64,000 nt of DNA from Rhodobacter sp. Its GTDB lineage: Bacteria; Pseudomonadota; Alphaproteobacteria; Rhodobacterales; Rhodobacteraceae. Location of the stretch: positions 1 to 64,000 of the forward strand of contig JADCEL010000004.1 in NCBI GenBank assembly GCA_020250125.1, given 5' to 3'. Below are positions 42,603 through 52,388 of this stretch, piece after piece (positions within the stretch are counted from its first letter, which is position 1; every line of letters begins with the position of its first letter). The translations under genes were made by a program, and so were the position numbers. The notes under the pieces are model-generated. The model was not told the origin of the DNA. It did no database searches and worked only from the letters and a program-made list of their open reading frames with translations.

Positions 42603-45513
42603 GCAGCTTCACCCCTTCCCTGTCGTGGAACACCGGATCGGCCACCTCGCACAGCACATCGATGCCGCGCAGATGATCGACCAGCCGAACGGTCTCGCCG
42701 ATCCGGGCGCGCCCGTTCTTCAGGAACCCAAGCGCCAGCCAGGCCCCCAGCGTGGGCGAAAAGCCCACCGAAGTGACATAGCCCTGATCGGTTGCCCGCC
42801 CGACCGTATCGCCCGGCGTGAACAGATGCGCCCCGGCACTGATCGCCGCCCCGGATTTCGACCGCAGGCCCACCAGCTGCTCGCGCTCCGGCCCCGTCAG
42901 GCCGGGGCGGCGCGAGGCAGCCTTGCCGATGCAGTCCTTTCCCTGGCTGACCATCCTGTCCAGCCCGATGTCAAAGGCCGTCACCCGCCCGTGAATCTCG
43001 GCATGGGTGATAAAGCCCTTCTCGATGCGCAGCACATTCAGCGCCTCCATCCCATAGGCACCGCCGCCAAACGTCTCGGCCCTTGCCAGAAGGTCGCGGA
43101 ACAGCGATTCGCCATAGCGCGCGGGCACGGCAATCTCATATCCCTCCTCGCCCGAGAAAGAGATGCGGAACAGCCGCGCCGCCACCCCGCCGAGGCGCAC
43201 CGCCGCGCAGCCCATGAAGGGCAGACCGGCGGGCGTTTCCACAAAACCGGACAGCAGCCGGCGCGCCAGCGGGCCGGCCACGGCGAACTGGGCCCAGGTT
43301 TCGGTGACGGAAACCGTCCGAACATCCCATGCGGCGCAAAACGCCTGCTGCACGAAATCCAGATGCCGCATCACCTGGCCTGCGGCGGCTGTGGTGGTTG
43401 TCATCAGGAAATGATGCTCGCCCAGCCGCGCCGTGGTGCCGTCATCCAGCACCATGCCGTCTTCGCGCAGCATCAGCCCGTAGCGCACCCGGCCCAGCGG
43501 CAGGGTCGAGAAGGTGTTGGTATAGACCAGGTCCAGAAAGCGCGCCGCATCCGCACCCTGGATGTCGATCTTGCCCAAGGTAGAGACATCCGTCACCCCG
43601 ACCGTGCTGCGCACCATGGCAACCTCGCGGTCGCAGGATTCGCGCCAGGTGGTTTCGCCGGGACGGGGGAAGTAGCCGGGCCGGTACCACAGCCCCGCCT
43701 CGATCATCGGGGCACCCCGGTCGCGGCTGGCCTGATCGCTGGTCAGGAAGCGTTGCGGCGCAAAGCCCGCCGCCCGCCCGCCCGCGCCCATGGCGGCAAT
43801 CGACACCGGGCTGAACGGCGGGCGGAAGGTGGTGGTGCCGGTTTCGGGGATGCCCCGCCCCGTGGCATCCGCCAGAACCGCCAGCGCCGCCACATTGGAA
43901 TTCTTGCCCTGATCAGGCGCCATGCCTTGCGTGGTATAACGCTTCATATGCTCGACCGAGCGGAAGTTTTCCTGCGCCGATTGCCGGACGTCCTTGACCG
44001 TCACGTCATTGGCGAAATCCAGCCAGGCCCGCCCTTTGCCCGGCACCGCCCAGAGGGGCTGCAACTCATAGGTGCCGTCTTCGGCCTCGGGGACCGGCAT
44101 GTCGGGCGCACTCATCCCGATCTCGGCCAGCGCGCGGCGCGCCGCCGCCGCGCCATCGGCCAGACAGCGGGCCGTGGAAAACATGCCCGCCGCGCTTCCC
44201 GCCGCGATCAGCCCCGGCACGGCGTTGGGCGCGGGAACAAAGGCGGCTATCTCGGGCGACCAGATCGGACGGCCGTTCATGTGGCAGGTCAGATGCAGTG
44301 TCGGGTTCCAGCCCCCCGACAGGCCCAGAAGGTCGGTCTCGATCCGGGTCACGCTGCCCTTGTGGCGGATGGTGATCTGCGACAGCGCAAGACGGCCCGC
44401 CGTGTCGATCACCTCGGCCCCGGCATAGACCGGAAACTCTTCCGACCGGGACGCATCCGGGCGCGGGTCGATGACCCCGGCAATACGGATGCCGGCGGCA
44501 TGCAGGTCGCGCGCGGTCTGGCGGGCGTCATCGCTGTTGGCAAACAGTGTCACGCGCTGCCCTGCCGCCACGCCATAGCGGTTGAGAAAGCTGCGGATCG
44601 CGCCGGCCAGCATGATGCCGGGCCGGTCGTTGTTGCGAAAGGCGATCGGGCGTTCCAGCGCGCCCGCCGCCAGCACGGTGCGCCGCGCCACGATGCGCCA
44701 GAAGCATTCGCGCGGCAGATCGGCCTGCGGCGCAAGGTGCAGGCCCACCCGTTCCAGCGCGCCGAAGGTGCCGTCATCATAGGCCCCCGTCACCGTGGTC
44801 CGGGTCATCAGCCGCACATTCGGCAGGGCGGCCAGTTCCGCCAGCACGCCCGCCACCCAGTCCGGCCCGGACTGCCCGCCGACCTGCCCCGTCTCGGCCA
44901 GCAGGCGGCCGCCCATGCGGGCGTCTTCATCGGCCAGGATCACATCGGTCCCGGCCCGCGCGGCGGTCAGCGCCGCCATCAGCCCCGTGGGGCCGGACCC
45001 GATCACCAGCAGATCGCAATGCGCCCAGGCTTTTTCATAGACCGCCCCGTCGTGACGGCCCGACAGCCGGCCCAGCCCGGCGGCGCGGCGAATTGCCGGT
45101 TCATACAGCTTTTCCCAGAAGGCGCGCGGCCACATGAAGGTCTTGTAGTAAAAGCCGGCACTCAGAAAGGGGGCGGCCAGATCGTTCACCGACAACAGGT
45201 CGTGGCGCAGCGACGGCCAGCGGTTCTGGCTTTGCGCGGTCAGCCCTTCGAAAATCTCCTGCACCGTGGCGCGCACGTTGGGGGTTTGCTGATTGCCCTC
45301 GTGGATTTCCACCAGCGCATTCGGCTCTTCCGGACCGGCGGTCAGGATGCCGCGCGGGCGGTGGTACTTGAAGCTGCGCCCCACCAGTTTCACGCCATTG
45401 GCCAGCAGGGCAGACGCCAGCGTATCGCCGGGGTGCCCGGCAAGGGATTGCCCGTCAAAGCGAAAGCTGACCGTCGTGCTGCGGTCGACCAGACCCTTGC
45501 CCGCAACCCTCAT
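42595..45513 (-). CDS. soxA: Sarcosine oxidase alpha subunit
   Basis: The 972-residue alpha subunit has an N-terminal 2Fe-2S-ferredoxin-like part (FRFDGQSLAGHPGDTLASAL, FKYHRPRGI). An NAD-binding Rossmann domain follows (LLVIGSGPTGLMAALTAARA). The C-terminal GcvT/T-protein domain binds tetrahydrofolate (STLGKIDIQGADAARFLDLV, RIEKGFITHAEIHG). It oxidises sarcosine to glycine with the beta subunit, producing 5,10-methylene-THF and peroxide. It overlaps soxD by 4 bp. Confidence 0.97.
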   Translation of the reverse strand: MRVAGKGLVDRSTTVSFRFDGQSLAGHPGDTLASALLANGVKLVGRSFKYHRPRGILTAGPEEPNALVEIHEGNQQTPNVRATVQEIFEGLTAQSQNRWPSLRHDLLSVNDLAAPFLSAGFYYKTFMWPRAFWEKLYEPAIRRAAGLGRLSGRHDGAVYEKAWAHCDLLVIGSGPTGLMAALTAARAGTDVILADEDARMGGRLLAETGQVGGQSGPDWVAGVLAELAALPNVRLMTRTTVTGAYDDGTFGALERVGLHLAPQADLPRECFWRIVARRTVLAAGALERPIAFRNNDRPGIMLAGAIRSFLNRYGVAAGQRVTLFANSDDARQTARDLHAAGIRIAGVIDPRPDASRSEEFPVYAGAEVIDTAGRLALSQITIRHKGSVTRIETDLLGLSGGWNPTLHLTCHMNGRPIWSPEIAAFVPAPNAVPGLIAAGSAAGMFSTARCLADGAAAARRALAEIGMSAPDMPVPEAEDGTYELQPLWAVPGKGRAWLDFANDVTVKDVRQSAQENFRSVEHMKRYTTQGMAPDQGKNSNVAALAVLADATGRGIPETGTTTFRPPFSPVSIAAMGAGGRAAGFAPQRFLTSDQASRDRGAPMIEAGLWYRPGYFPRPGETTWRESCDREVAMVRSTVGVTDVSTLGKIDIQGADAARFLDLVYTNTFSTLPLGRVRYGLMLREDGMVLDDGTTARLGEHHFLMTTTTAAAGQVMRHLDFVQQAFCAAWDVRTVSVTETWAQFAVAGPLARRLLSGFVETPAGLPFMGCAAVRLGGVAARLFRISFSGEEGYEIAVPARYGESLFRDLLARAETFGGGAYGMEALNVLRIEKGFITHAEIHGRVTAFDIGLDRMVSQGKDCIGKAASRRPGLTGPEREQLVGLRSKSGAAISAGAHLFTPGDTVGRATDQGYVTSVGFSPTLGAWLALGFLKNGRARIGETVRLVDHLRGIDVLCEVADPVFHDREGVKLRA

Positions 45514-45806
45514 GGCGCGGCCCTCCGCCCGCGGGCGGGTTTGGGCGCGCTGCGCCCGGCCACCAGCGCGACCTCAAGGATCTCATGCGTGACTGTGTTG
45601 CGCGTGACCAGCAGCCAGGCGGTGCAGCCGGTTTCGTGATACCAAAGGTCCCTGGTGATCCCCGCCGGGTTGTCGCGCAGATGCAGGTAAGCGTCCCACG
45701 CCTCGGGCGCGGCATCGGGGGCGGGGCGGTGCAGGTAATCCTCCGCGCCGTAGTAGGTGAACTCGCGCCGGTCGCGGGGGCCGCACAGGGGGCAGGTGAT
45801 ACGCAT
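45510..45806 (-). CDS. soxD: Sarcosine oxidase delta subunit
   Basis: This 98-residue zinc-binding subunit begins MRITCPLCGPRDRREFTYYG, with a CxxC pair and later WYHETGCTAWLLVTRNTVTH supplying a Cys and a His. It lies 12 bp after soxB and overlaps soxA by 4 bp, the standard soxBDAG order. Confidence 0.95.
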   Translation of the reverse strand: MRITCPLCGPRDRREFTYYGAEDYLHRPAPDAAPEAWDAYLHLRDNPAGITRDLWYHETGCTAWLLVTRNTVTHEILEVALVAGRSAPKPARGRRAAP

Positions 45807-45818
45807 TTCAGTCGGCCC

Positions 45819-47069
45819 TCAATGCAGGTTGTGCTGGCTGCCGGTGCCTTCTTCGTCCAGAAGATGCCCGGTGGCAAAGCGGTCAAGACGGAAGCGGCGG
45901 GCAACCTCGTGCGGCTGGCCGGTGGCCATCAGATGCGCCATGCACCAGCCCGATGCCGGCACCGCCTTGAACCCGCCGTAGTTCCAGCCGCAGTCGATGA
46001 ACAGCCCGTCGATATGCGTGCGGTCGATGATGGGCGATCCGTCCGGCGTCATGTCCATGATCCCGCCCCAGCTGCGCAGCACCTTTGCCCGCCCGATCAT
46101 CGGCATCAGCGTCATGCCTGCCTCCATCACATGTTCCACCATCGGCAGGTTTCCCCGGCTGGCGTAGCTGGCGTAGAAATCCAGATCACCGCCAAAGACC
46201 AGCCCGCCCTTGTCGGACTGGCTGATGTAGAAATGCCCCATGCCGAAGCTGACGACATGGTTGATGACGGGCTTCAGCCCCTCGGTCACGAAGGCCTGCA
46301 GGATGTGGCTTTCCACCGGCAGGCGCATGCCCGCCATCGCCGCCACCTGCCCCGACCGGCCCGCCACGATGATGCCCACCTTGCGCGCGCGGATCGCGCC
46401 CCGCGTGGTCTGCACCCCGCGCACCGCGCCGTCTTCGATGTCAATGCCAGTCACTTCGCAGTTCTGGATCAGATCGACCCCGCGCCGGTCGGCCCCGCGC
46501 GCATAGCCCCAGGCCACCGCATCATGCCGGGCCGAGCCGCCGCGCGGGTGCAGCAGCCCGCCGTAAATCGGGAACCGGGTCTGTTCAAAGTCGAGGTACG
46601 GCAGGTGTTCGCGCACCCCCTCGCGGTCCAGCAGGATCGCGTCATCGCCCTGGTTGATCATCGCATTGCCGCGCCGCGCAAAGGCATCGCGCTGGCCATC
46701 GGAATGGAACAGGTTGATCAGCCCGCGCTGCGAATGCATCACGTTGTAGTTCAGGTCGGCCTCCAGCCCCTCCCACAGCTTCAGGGAATGGCTGTAGAAT
46801 TCGCTGTTGCCCGGCAGAAAGTAGTTGGCGCGGACGATTGTGGTGTTGCGCCCGATGTTCCCGGACCCGATCCAGCCCTTTTCCAGCACCGCGATATTGG
46901 TCAGCCCGTGGTTCTTCGCCAGGTAATAGGCCGTCGCCAGGCCATGCCCGCCGCCACCGATGAGGATCGCGTCATATTCCGGCTTCGGTGCCGGATCACG
47001 CCAGGCGGGTCGCCACCCTGTGTTGCCGAACAAGCCTTCGGCGATAACCTTCAGCCCTGAATACCGCAT
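45819..47069 (-). CDS. soxB: Sarcosine oxidase beta subunit
   Basis: This 416-residue flavoprotein carries FAD and covalent FMN. The Rossmann motif is ILIGGGGHGLATAYYLAK, with NIGRNTTIVRANYFLPGNS and the C-terminal CGWNYGGFKAVPASG typical of SoxB. AGAGGCGG precedes the ATG at 47069. It is the first gene of soxBDAG. The EVE-domain gene ends 123 bp upstream on the same strand and may be cotranscribed. Confidence 0.96.
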   Translation of the reverse strand: MRYSGLKVIAEGLFGNTGWRPAWRDPAPKPEYDAILIGGGGHGLATAYYLAKNHGLTNIAVLEKGWIGSGNIGRNTTIVRANYFLPGNSEFYSHSLKLWEGLEADLNYNVMHSQRGLINLFHSDGQRDAFARRGNAMINQGDDAILLDREGVREHLPYLDFEQTRFPIYGGLLHPRGGSARHDAVAWGYARGADRRGVDLIQNCEVTGIDIEDGAVRGVQTTRGAIRARKVGIIVAGRSGQVAAMAGMRLPVESHILQAFVTEGLKPVINHVVSFGMGHFYISQSDKGGLVFGGDLDFYASYASRGNLPMVEHVMEAGMTLMPMIGRAKVLRSWGGIMDMTPDGSPIIDRTHIDGLFIDCGWNYGGFKAVPASGWCMAHLMATGQPHEVARRFRLDRFATGHLLDEEGTGSQHNLH

Positions 47070-47192
47070 CGATCCGCCTCTTCTGCCGCGCCGCAGTGAA
47101 GCGCGATCCCCGGCGATGTGCAATGACCGGTTTGCGCCAGGCCCGCTTTGCCCCCTGCGACACAAGATGTCGCAGACGCAAAGCACAGGGCG

Positions 47193-47624
47193 TCACGCGC
47201 CGAAGGGCGCGGCACAGTCCATGGCGGCGGCGATGATGGCCATATCGGCATCCTCGACCCGCAACAGACCAAAACGCAACGGCGCACCCCAGTTCGTCTT
47301 TCCGGCGGTGAAGGACAACCGCTCACGCAGCAGACCGATGCGCACGGGCCGGGCCGGCCACCAGGCCACATCGCGGCGGAACGGGGAAAAGCCGGGCCCC
47401 ATCTGGCCCTGATACGGCTCACCCGGTTGCACCCGGCCCAGCGCGGTGAAGGATTGCAGCCCGTCCTGGCTGGCGTAAACCTGCACGGGCGAATAGATGG
47501 CCACGACATCCCCCGGCGTGATGCGCCGCAGCGGCGCGGATTTGCCGTGGCTGACCTGAATGAACCCCTGCGCCAGCCCGGTTGCCGCATGATCCGCCGA
47601 AGCAACCGTGATCCAGTTTGCCAT
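47193..47624 (-). CDS. EVE-domain (PUA-like, UPF0310) protein
   Basis: This 143-residue single EVE domain has WITVASADHAATGLAQGFIQ, VSHGKSAPLRRITPGDVVAI and YSPVQVYASQDGLQSFTALG. EVE domains recognise modified cytosine or adenine bases in DNA or RNA and appear in restriction and RNA-modification contexts. Here it stands alone between glutamate dehydrogenase and the sox genes, so a house-keeping or nucleic-acid-sensing role is possible but unproved. Confidence 0.85.
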   Translation of the reverse strand: MANWITVASADHAATGLAQGFIQVSHGKSAPLRRITPGDVVAIYSPVQVYASQDGLQSFTALGRVQPGEPYQGQMGPGFSPFRRDVAWWPARPVRIGLLRERLSFTAGKTNWGAPLRFGLLRVEDADMAIIAAAMDCAAPFGA

Positions 47625-47701
47625 GTTTCAACGCGCCTCCTTCGTTGACGAGCCACCGGATACCGCAGTCCTGCTGTCAAGAACCGACAGCAGCCACCCG
47701 G

Positions 47702-49132
47702 TCACAACCCCTTGGAGACATACGTCGCCGCCACCCGCCCGATGGAAACGACATAGGCCGCAACCCGCAGGTCATGTACATCGTCGCGCCCGTGCCAAAG
47801 CTCGCGCATCGCCTGATAGGCCGCGCGCATCGTGTCATCCAGGCCCGACCGCACCAGATCCAGCTCTCCCGCGCCGCGCAGATAGCTGTCCTTGAAGCCG
47901 GGCGACAGCGTCCAGCCCAGGCCTTTGTCGGCCGACAGCCGTTCCAGCTCGTTCACCAGCAACTGGTGGCGCGCCTCTTCGGCGCGGCGCTGCAGGCGGC
48001 CAAAGCGGATATGCGACAGGTTCTTGACCCATTCGAAATAACTCACCGTCACCCCGCCGGCATTGGCATAAAGGTCCGGAATGATGACCTTGCCGCTGTG
48101 GCGCAGAATCTCATCCGCGCCGAAGGTGATGGGGCCATTGGCCGCTTCGATGATCAGCGGCGCGCGGATGGCGGCGGCATTGCCCAGGTGGATGACCCCC
48201 TCCATCGCCGCCGGGATCAGGATGTCGCAGTCCGCTTCCAGCAGGCTGGCCCCGTTCGCCAGAAAGAAAGCCCCGGGGTAACCCCTGATCGTGCCATGCG
48301 CGCCCATCCACTGCCGGACCCGGTCCACATCCAGCCCCTGATCGCTGTGTACCGCGCCGTCGCGCTCGATGATGCCGGTGATGATGGCCCCATCCTCTTC
48401 GCTCAGGAACTTCGCCGCGTGATACCCCACATTGCCAAGGCCCTGCACGATCACGCGTTTGCCTTCCAGCCCGCCCGAAAGCCCGGCCTGCGCGGCATCC
48501 TCGGGGTGGCGGAAGAACGCGCGCAGCGCATATTGCACGCCCCGCCCCGTCGCCTCGATGCGGCCCTGAATGCCGCCCGCATTCAGCGGCTTGCCGGTGA
48601 CGCAGGCCTTGGCGTTGATGTCGGTGGTGTTCATCCGCGCATACTGGTCGGCGATCCAGGCCATTTCACGCTCGCCCGTGCCCATGTCGGGGGCGGGCAC
48701 GTTCTGGGCCGGGTTGATCAGGTCGCGCTTGATCAGCTCATAGGCAAAGCGCCGGGTGATCTGTTCCAGCTCATGCGGCTCCCAGGTGCGCGGGTCAATG
48801 CACAGACCGCCCTTCGATCCGCCAAAGGGCGTTTCCACCAGCGCGCATTTATAGGTCATCAGTGCCGCCAGCGCCTCGACCTCGTCCTGGTTGACCGACG
48901 GGGCATAGCGGATGCCGCCCTTGACCGGTTCCATGTGTTCGGAATGCACCGACCGGTAGCCGGTGAAGGTTTCGATCTTGCCGCGAAGCCGCACGCCGAA
49001 GCGCACCGTGTAGGTGGAATTGCAGACGCGGATCTTCTGCTCCAGCCCCGGTCCCAGATCCATCAGCGCGACGGCGCGGTTGAACATCAGATCGACAGAA
49101 TCGCGAAAGCTCGGTTCGGCGGCGGGTGTCAT
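47702..49132 (-). CDS. Glu/Leu/Phe/Val dehydrogenase (glutamate dehydrogenase type)
   Basis: This 476-residue NAD(P)-dependent enzyme probably interconverts glutamate and 2-oxoglutarate plus ammonia. The catalytic lysine region is PVKGGIRYAP and LVETPFGGSKGGL; AQNVPAPDMGTGEREMAWI follows. The Rossmann motif is VIVQGLGNVGYHAAKF. Other conserved blocks are AAMEGVIHLGNA and LYANAGGVTVSYFEW. It is on the same strand as the EVE and sox genes, 77 bp upstream, and could help handle nitrogen from sarcosine/glycine catabolism. Confidence 0.93.
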   Translation of the reverse strand: MTPAAEPSFRDSVDLMFNRAVALMDLGPGLEQKIRVCNSTYTVRFGVRLRGKIETFTGYRSVHSEHMEPVKGGIRYAPSVNQDEVEALAALMTYKCALVETPFGGSKGGLCIDPRTWEPHELEQITRRFAYELIKRDLINPAQNVPAPDMGTGEREMAWIADQYARMNTTDINAKACVTGKPLNAGGIQGRIEATGRGVQYALRAFFRHPEDAAQAGLSGGLEGKRVIVQGLGNVGYHAAKFLSEEDGAIITGIIERDGAVHSDQGLDVDRVRQWMGAHGTIRGYPGAFFLANGASLLEADCDILIPAAMEGVIHLGNAAAIRAPLIIEAANGPITFGADEILRHSGKVIIPDLYANAGGVTVSYFEWVKNLSHIRFGRLQRRAEEARHQLLVNELERLSADKGLGWTLSPGFKDSYLRGAGELDLVRSGLDDTMRAAYQAMRELWHGRDDVHDLRVAAYVVSIGRVAATYVSKGL

Positions 49133-49555
49133 GCGGTTCCTCCGGCGGGGGCATCAGGGCCTGATGCGCTGTGACTGTGCCCAGCATACGCGTCCTTGCC
49201 CGGCAATGATGCAGGGATTTCTGTACTGCAGGCAGCGCAATCCGCCGGGCCGCCGCGCCTGCGCAGCCAACCCGGCCCGTGCCCGCAGCGGTCGCCCTGC
49301 ACCGCTCTGGCGGTGCTTCCGCCGGTTGATTTGCCACCGGTCGGCACAGCCCGAGGCTGCCCCGCCGGGGATCGGCCGCAGCGGATGGTGCAGCCGGCGG
49401 ACCGATCTGAAACCGGCGGCAGGCGGATGTCCAGACACCCTGCCTGCGGGTGCCGGCCGGGGCCGCGCCGCGATGCCGGTCATCGCCTGACGCGGGGCCT
49501 GGACACACCCCGCAGCGCACTTGCCCCCTTCCGTCAGCGCCTCTATGGATGCCGC
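49133..49555. other. Gene-poor interval
   Basis: This divergent region lies between glutamate dehydrogenase and the lipoprotein gene. GC-rich open frames on both strands show no motif or start signal. No clear promoter is seen by eye. Confidence 0.5.
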
Positions 49556-49852
49556 ATGACCCTGTTGTGCCGCCTTCCTGTTCCGGCCATCCTGCTGCTG
49601 GCGGCCTGCAGCCCGCCGGCCGATTTCGAATCCGCCCGCCAGCCGCCTGGACCCGGCACCTTTCCCCAGATCAGGCCGCTGAACGAGGTGCTGGCCACTG
49701 GCACTCCGCCGGCCCTGACCGAAACCGATGCCGCCGCCCTCAGGTCGCGCGCGGCGGTGCTGCAGGCCCGCGCCGCCGCCCTGCCCGCCACCGCGACCGA
49801 TCCCGAAACGCGGGCGCGGCTGGACGCGGCCATCACCGCCAACACCCCGTGA
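49556..49852 (+). CDS. Small lipoprotein
   Basis: The product has 98 residues with a lipoprotein signal MTLLCRLPVPAILLLAACSP; the lipobox LAAC places the lipidated Cys at residue 18. The mature part is short, proline- and alanine-rich, with a helical RAAVLQARAAALPAT segment. It precedes hom by 69 bp on the same strand. Function is unknown. A similar small lipoprotein preceding hom could be a conserved arrangement, which was not checked. Confidence 0.68.
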   Translation: MTLLCRLPVPAILLLAACSPPADFESARQPPGPGTFPQIRPLNEVLATGTPPALTETDAAALRSRAAVLQARAAALPATATDPETRARLDAAITANTP

Positions 49853-49921
49853 TCCGCTTTGTTGCAAGCCCGGGCGCAACCCGCTAACAGGGCGGCGGAA
49901 CCCACCCGTGGAGTGTTGCCC

Positions 49922-51208
49922 ATGCCCGCCCCCCTGCGCCTTGGTCTCGCCGGTCTTGGCACGGTCGGCATCGGCGTGGTCAGGATCGTGCAGCGCCATG
50001 CAGATCTGATCGCGGCCCGCGCCGGGCGGCCCGTGCAGATCACCTCCGTCTCGGCCCGCGACCGCAGCAAGTCCCGCGATGCGGACCTGTCCGCCTTTGC
50101 CTGGGAAGGCGATCCGGTGGCGCTGGCGCGCCGCGATGACGTCGATCTGTTCATCGAGGTGATGGGCGGCGCGGACGGCCCGGCGAAACACGCCACCGAA
50201 GCGGCCATCGCCGCAGGCAAGGATGTGGTCAGCGCCAACAAGGCGCTGCTGGCCCATCATGGCCAGGCCCTTGCCGAAGCGGCCGAAGCCAGGGGCCATG
50301 TCATCCGCTTTGAGGCCGCCGTCGCGGGCGGCATCCCGGCGGTCAAGGCGCTGACCGAAGGGCTGGCGGGCAACCGCATCCGGCGCGTCATGGGCGTGTT
50401 GAACGGCACCTGCAACTACATCCTGACCCGGATGGACTCTGCCGGCCTGCCCTATGAGGCGGTGTTCGAAGAAGCCCGCGCCCTGGGGTATCTGGAAGCC
50501 GACCCGAACCTGGACGTGGGCGGCATCGATGCGGCCCACAAGCTCAGCCTGCTGGCCGCCATCGCCTTTGGAACCAGGGTCAGCTTCGACGCGGTAGAGC
50601 TTGAGGGGATTGGAAAAATCTCTGTCGAGGATATCCGCCATGCCGCCGATCTGGGCTTCCGGATCAAGCTTCTGGGCGTGGCCCAGGTCACCGGGCGCGG
50701 GCTGGAACAGCGCATGACGCCCTGCCTTGTGCCCGCCGGCAGCCCGCTGGGCCAGTTGCAGGGCGGCACCAACATGGTGGTGCTGGAAGGCGATGCGGCA
50801 GGCCAGATCGTGCTGCGCGGGGCCGGTGCCGGCGAAGGGCCGACGGCCAGCGCGGTGATGGCCGATGTGATCGACATTGCGCGCGGCAGCCGCCTGTCCA
50901 CCTTTGGCCAGCCCGCCCATACGCTGACCGCCCCGATCCCTGCCGCCGCCGCCACCCCCGCCCCGCATTACCTGCGCATGACGCTGCTTGACCGGCCGGG
51001 GGCACTGGCCAGGATTGCCACCGCCCTGGGCGATGCCGGCATTTCCATCGACCGGATGCGCCAGTATGGCCACCCCGGCGCCCATGCCCCGGTGCTGATC
51101 GTCACCCACAAGGCTGCCCCCCGCGACATCGCCCACGCGATCGGCCGCTTCGCCGCCACCGGCGTGCTGGTGGGCGAACCTGTGGCGATCCGGATTGAAG
51201 AGGTGTGA
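49922..51208 (+). CDS. hom: Homoserine dehydrogenase
   Basis: This 428-residue enzyme reduces aspartate semialdehyde to homoserine on the way to threonine and methionine. The nucleotide-binding motif is GLAGLGTVGIGVV. VSANKALLAHHG and the catalytic-domain block GVLNGTCNYILTRM are present, with EADPNLDVGGIDAAHKLSLL. A C-terminal ACT domain (LLDRPGALARIATALGDAGI) suggests feedback control by an amino acid. The ATG at 49922 follows GGAGTG. Confidence 0.96.
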   Translation: MPAPLRLGLAGLGTVGIGVVRIVQRHADLIAARAGRPVQITSVSARDRSKSRDADLSAFAWEGDPVALARRDDVDLFIEVMGGADGPAKHATEAAIAAGKDVVSANKALLAHHGQALAEAAEARGHVIRFEAAVAGGIPAVKALTEGLAGNRIRRVMGVLNGTCNYILTRMDSAGLPYEAVFEEARALGYLEADPNLDVGGIDAAHKLSLLAAIAFGTRVSFDAVELEGIGKISVEDIRHAADLGFRIKLLGVAQVTGRGLEQRMTPCLVPAGSPLGQLQGGTNMVVLEGDAAGQIVLRGAGAGEGPTASAVMADVIDIARGSRLSTFGQPAHTLTAPIPAAAATPAPHYLRMTLLDRPGALARIATALGDAGISIDRMRQYGHPGAHAPVLIVTHKAAPRDIAHAIGRFAATGVLVGEPVAIRIEEV

Positions 51209-51581
51209 CGGGGGGGGGCGGAAACGTGCCGGTCACATCGGCTGCTGACGGAATGGCAGGACCCTTTTCGGCGCACACTGCGCAGTCCGGCCAGGGCCAT
51301 CGCCCCGGCGATGCGCTGCCTGTGCGGCGCGCCCGCCGGGGGCGGGTCGGGCGCTGGCCTTTGGTTGCGGCGGCGGGACCGGTCCTGTGTTGCGCTGGCC
51401 CCCGGCCGGGCGGGGAGACGCGCTGCGTTTCCTTCTCCGCCCGGAACGGCACCCACCTCAAGGCCACCCTCACAGGAACCGCCCGCTGACCTTCTTGCGG
51501 TTGCCCTGCCCGCCCCGCCAAGCTTGACTCCCGCCCCCCCGGCGCGCATGTAGCGCCGAAACCGCAGAAGGGTGATCCCGC
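51209..51581. other. Intergenic region upstream of lepB
   Basis: This region contains repeat copy B (51325-51455). No gene is supported; the lepB promoter should lie in its right part but was not resolved. Confidence 0.5.
51325..51455. repeat. Dispersed intergenic repeat, copy B
   Basis: It shares the GCGCCCGCCGGGGGCGGG arm, the TTTGGTTGCGGC spacer and the GCGCTGCGTTTCC..CCGCCCGGAACGGCACC block with copies A (1-197) and C (56600-56800). It lacks the right-hand hairpin and CAGGCAGG part of those copies, so it is the shorter version. Confidence 0.55.
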
Positions 51582-52388
51582 ATGGCGACCAAGGCAAAGA
51601 CTGACGGCGGCATTGTTGAAACCGTCAAGACCATTGTCTATGCCCTTTTGATCGCCGGCGTGTTCCGCACCCTGTTCTTCCAGCCGTTCTGGATTCCGTC
51701 GGGGTCGATGAAGGACACGCTGCTGGTCGGTGATTTCCTGTTCGTCAACAAGATGGCCTATGGCTATTCGCGCTTTTCCTGCCCGTTCGGCCTCTGCCCG
51801 ATCAACGGCCGCATCCTTGGCCGGGACCCCGAGCGTGGCGATGTGGTGGTGTTCCGCCATCCGGTGAACGGGTCAGACTTCATCAAGCGCCTGATCGGCC
51901 TGCCGGGCGACACGGTGCAGATGCAGAACGGTGTTCTGTTTCTGAACGGCACCGAGGTGCCGCAGACGCCGGACGGGACCTTCACCGAAATCTTCGCGCC
52001 GCAGGGGCCGATGGGCCAGTATCCGCGCTGCGAAAACGGCCCCGTGGGCGAAGGGGGCCTGTGCAATGCCAGCCGCTTCACCGAAACCCTGCCGCCGACC
52101 CCGACCAATCCCGAGGGGCGCCGCCACAGCATCCTGAACATCGACACCAACGGGTTTGCCGACAACACCGATGTCTTCACGGTGCCCGACGGGAATTACT
52201 TCTTCATGGGCGACAACCGCGACAACAGCCAGGACAGCCGCTTTGGCCAGGCGGTGGGCGGCGTTGGTTTTGTGCCTGCGGAATATCTGATCGGGCGTGC
52301 GGACCGCATCATGTTCTCGTCAGCCGGCCGCTCGATGCTGTATTTCTGGACCTGGCGTCCTGACCGGTTCTTCAAGGCGGTCGAGTGA
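51582..52388 (+). CDS. lepB: Signal peptidase I
   Basis: This 268-residue membrane protease removes signal peptides from exported proteins. One N-terminal helix ([17 protein letters not shown]) leads to the catalytic Ser42 in IPSGSM. The general base Lys102 is in [12 protein letters not shown]. Box E is [18 protein letters not shown]. The stop overlaps the GTG start of rnc, giving the common lepB-rnc-era order. Confidence 0.97.
   Translation: MATKAKTDGGIVETVKTIVYALLIAGVFRTLFFQPFWIPSGSMKDTLLVGDFLFVNKMAYGYSRFSCPFGLCPINGRILGRDPERGDVVVFRHPVNGSDFIKRLIGLPGDTVQMQNGVLFLNGTEVPQTPDGTFTEIFAPQGPMGQYPRCENGPVGEGGLCNASRFTETLPPTPTNPEGRRHSILNIDTNGFADNTDVFTVPDGNYFFMGDNRDNSQDSRFGQAVGGVGFVPAEYLIGRADRIMFSSAGRSMLYFWTWRPDRFFKAVE

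Noticed and set aside
42412-45639. A 1075-codon plus-strand open frame.
   Set aside because: It is the antisense shadow of soxA, with Arg/His/Gly-biased composition produced by GC-rich codons.
49154-51136. A 660-codon minus-strand open frame.
   Set aside because: It is antisense to hom and the lipoprotein gene, with low-complexity Gly/Arg composition.
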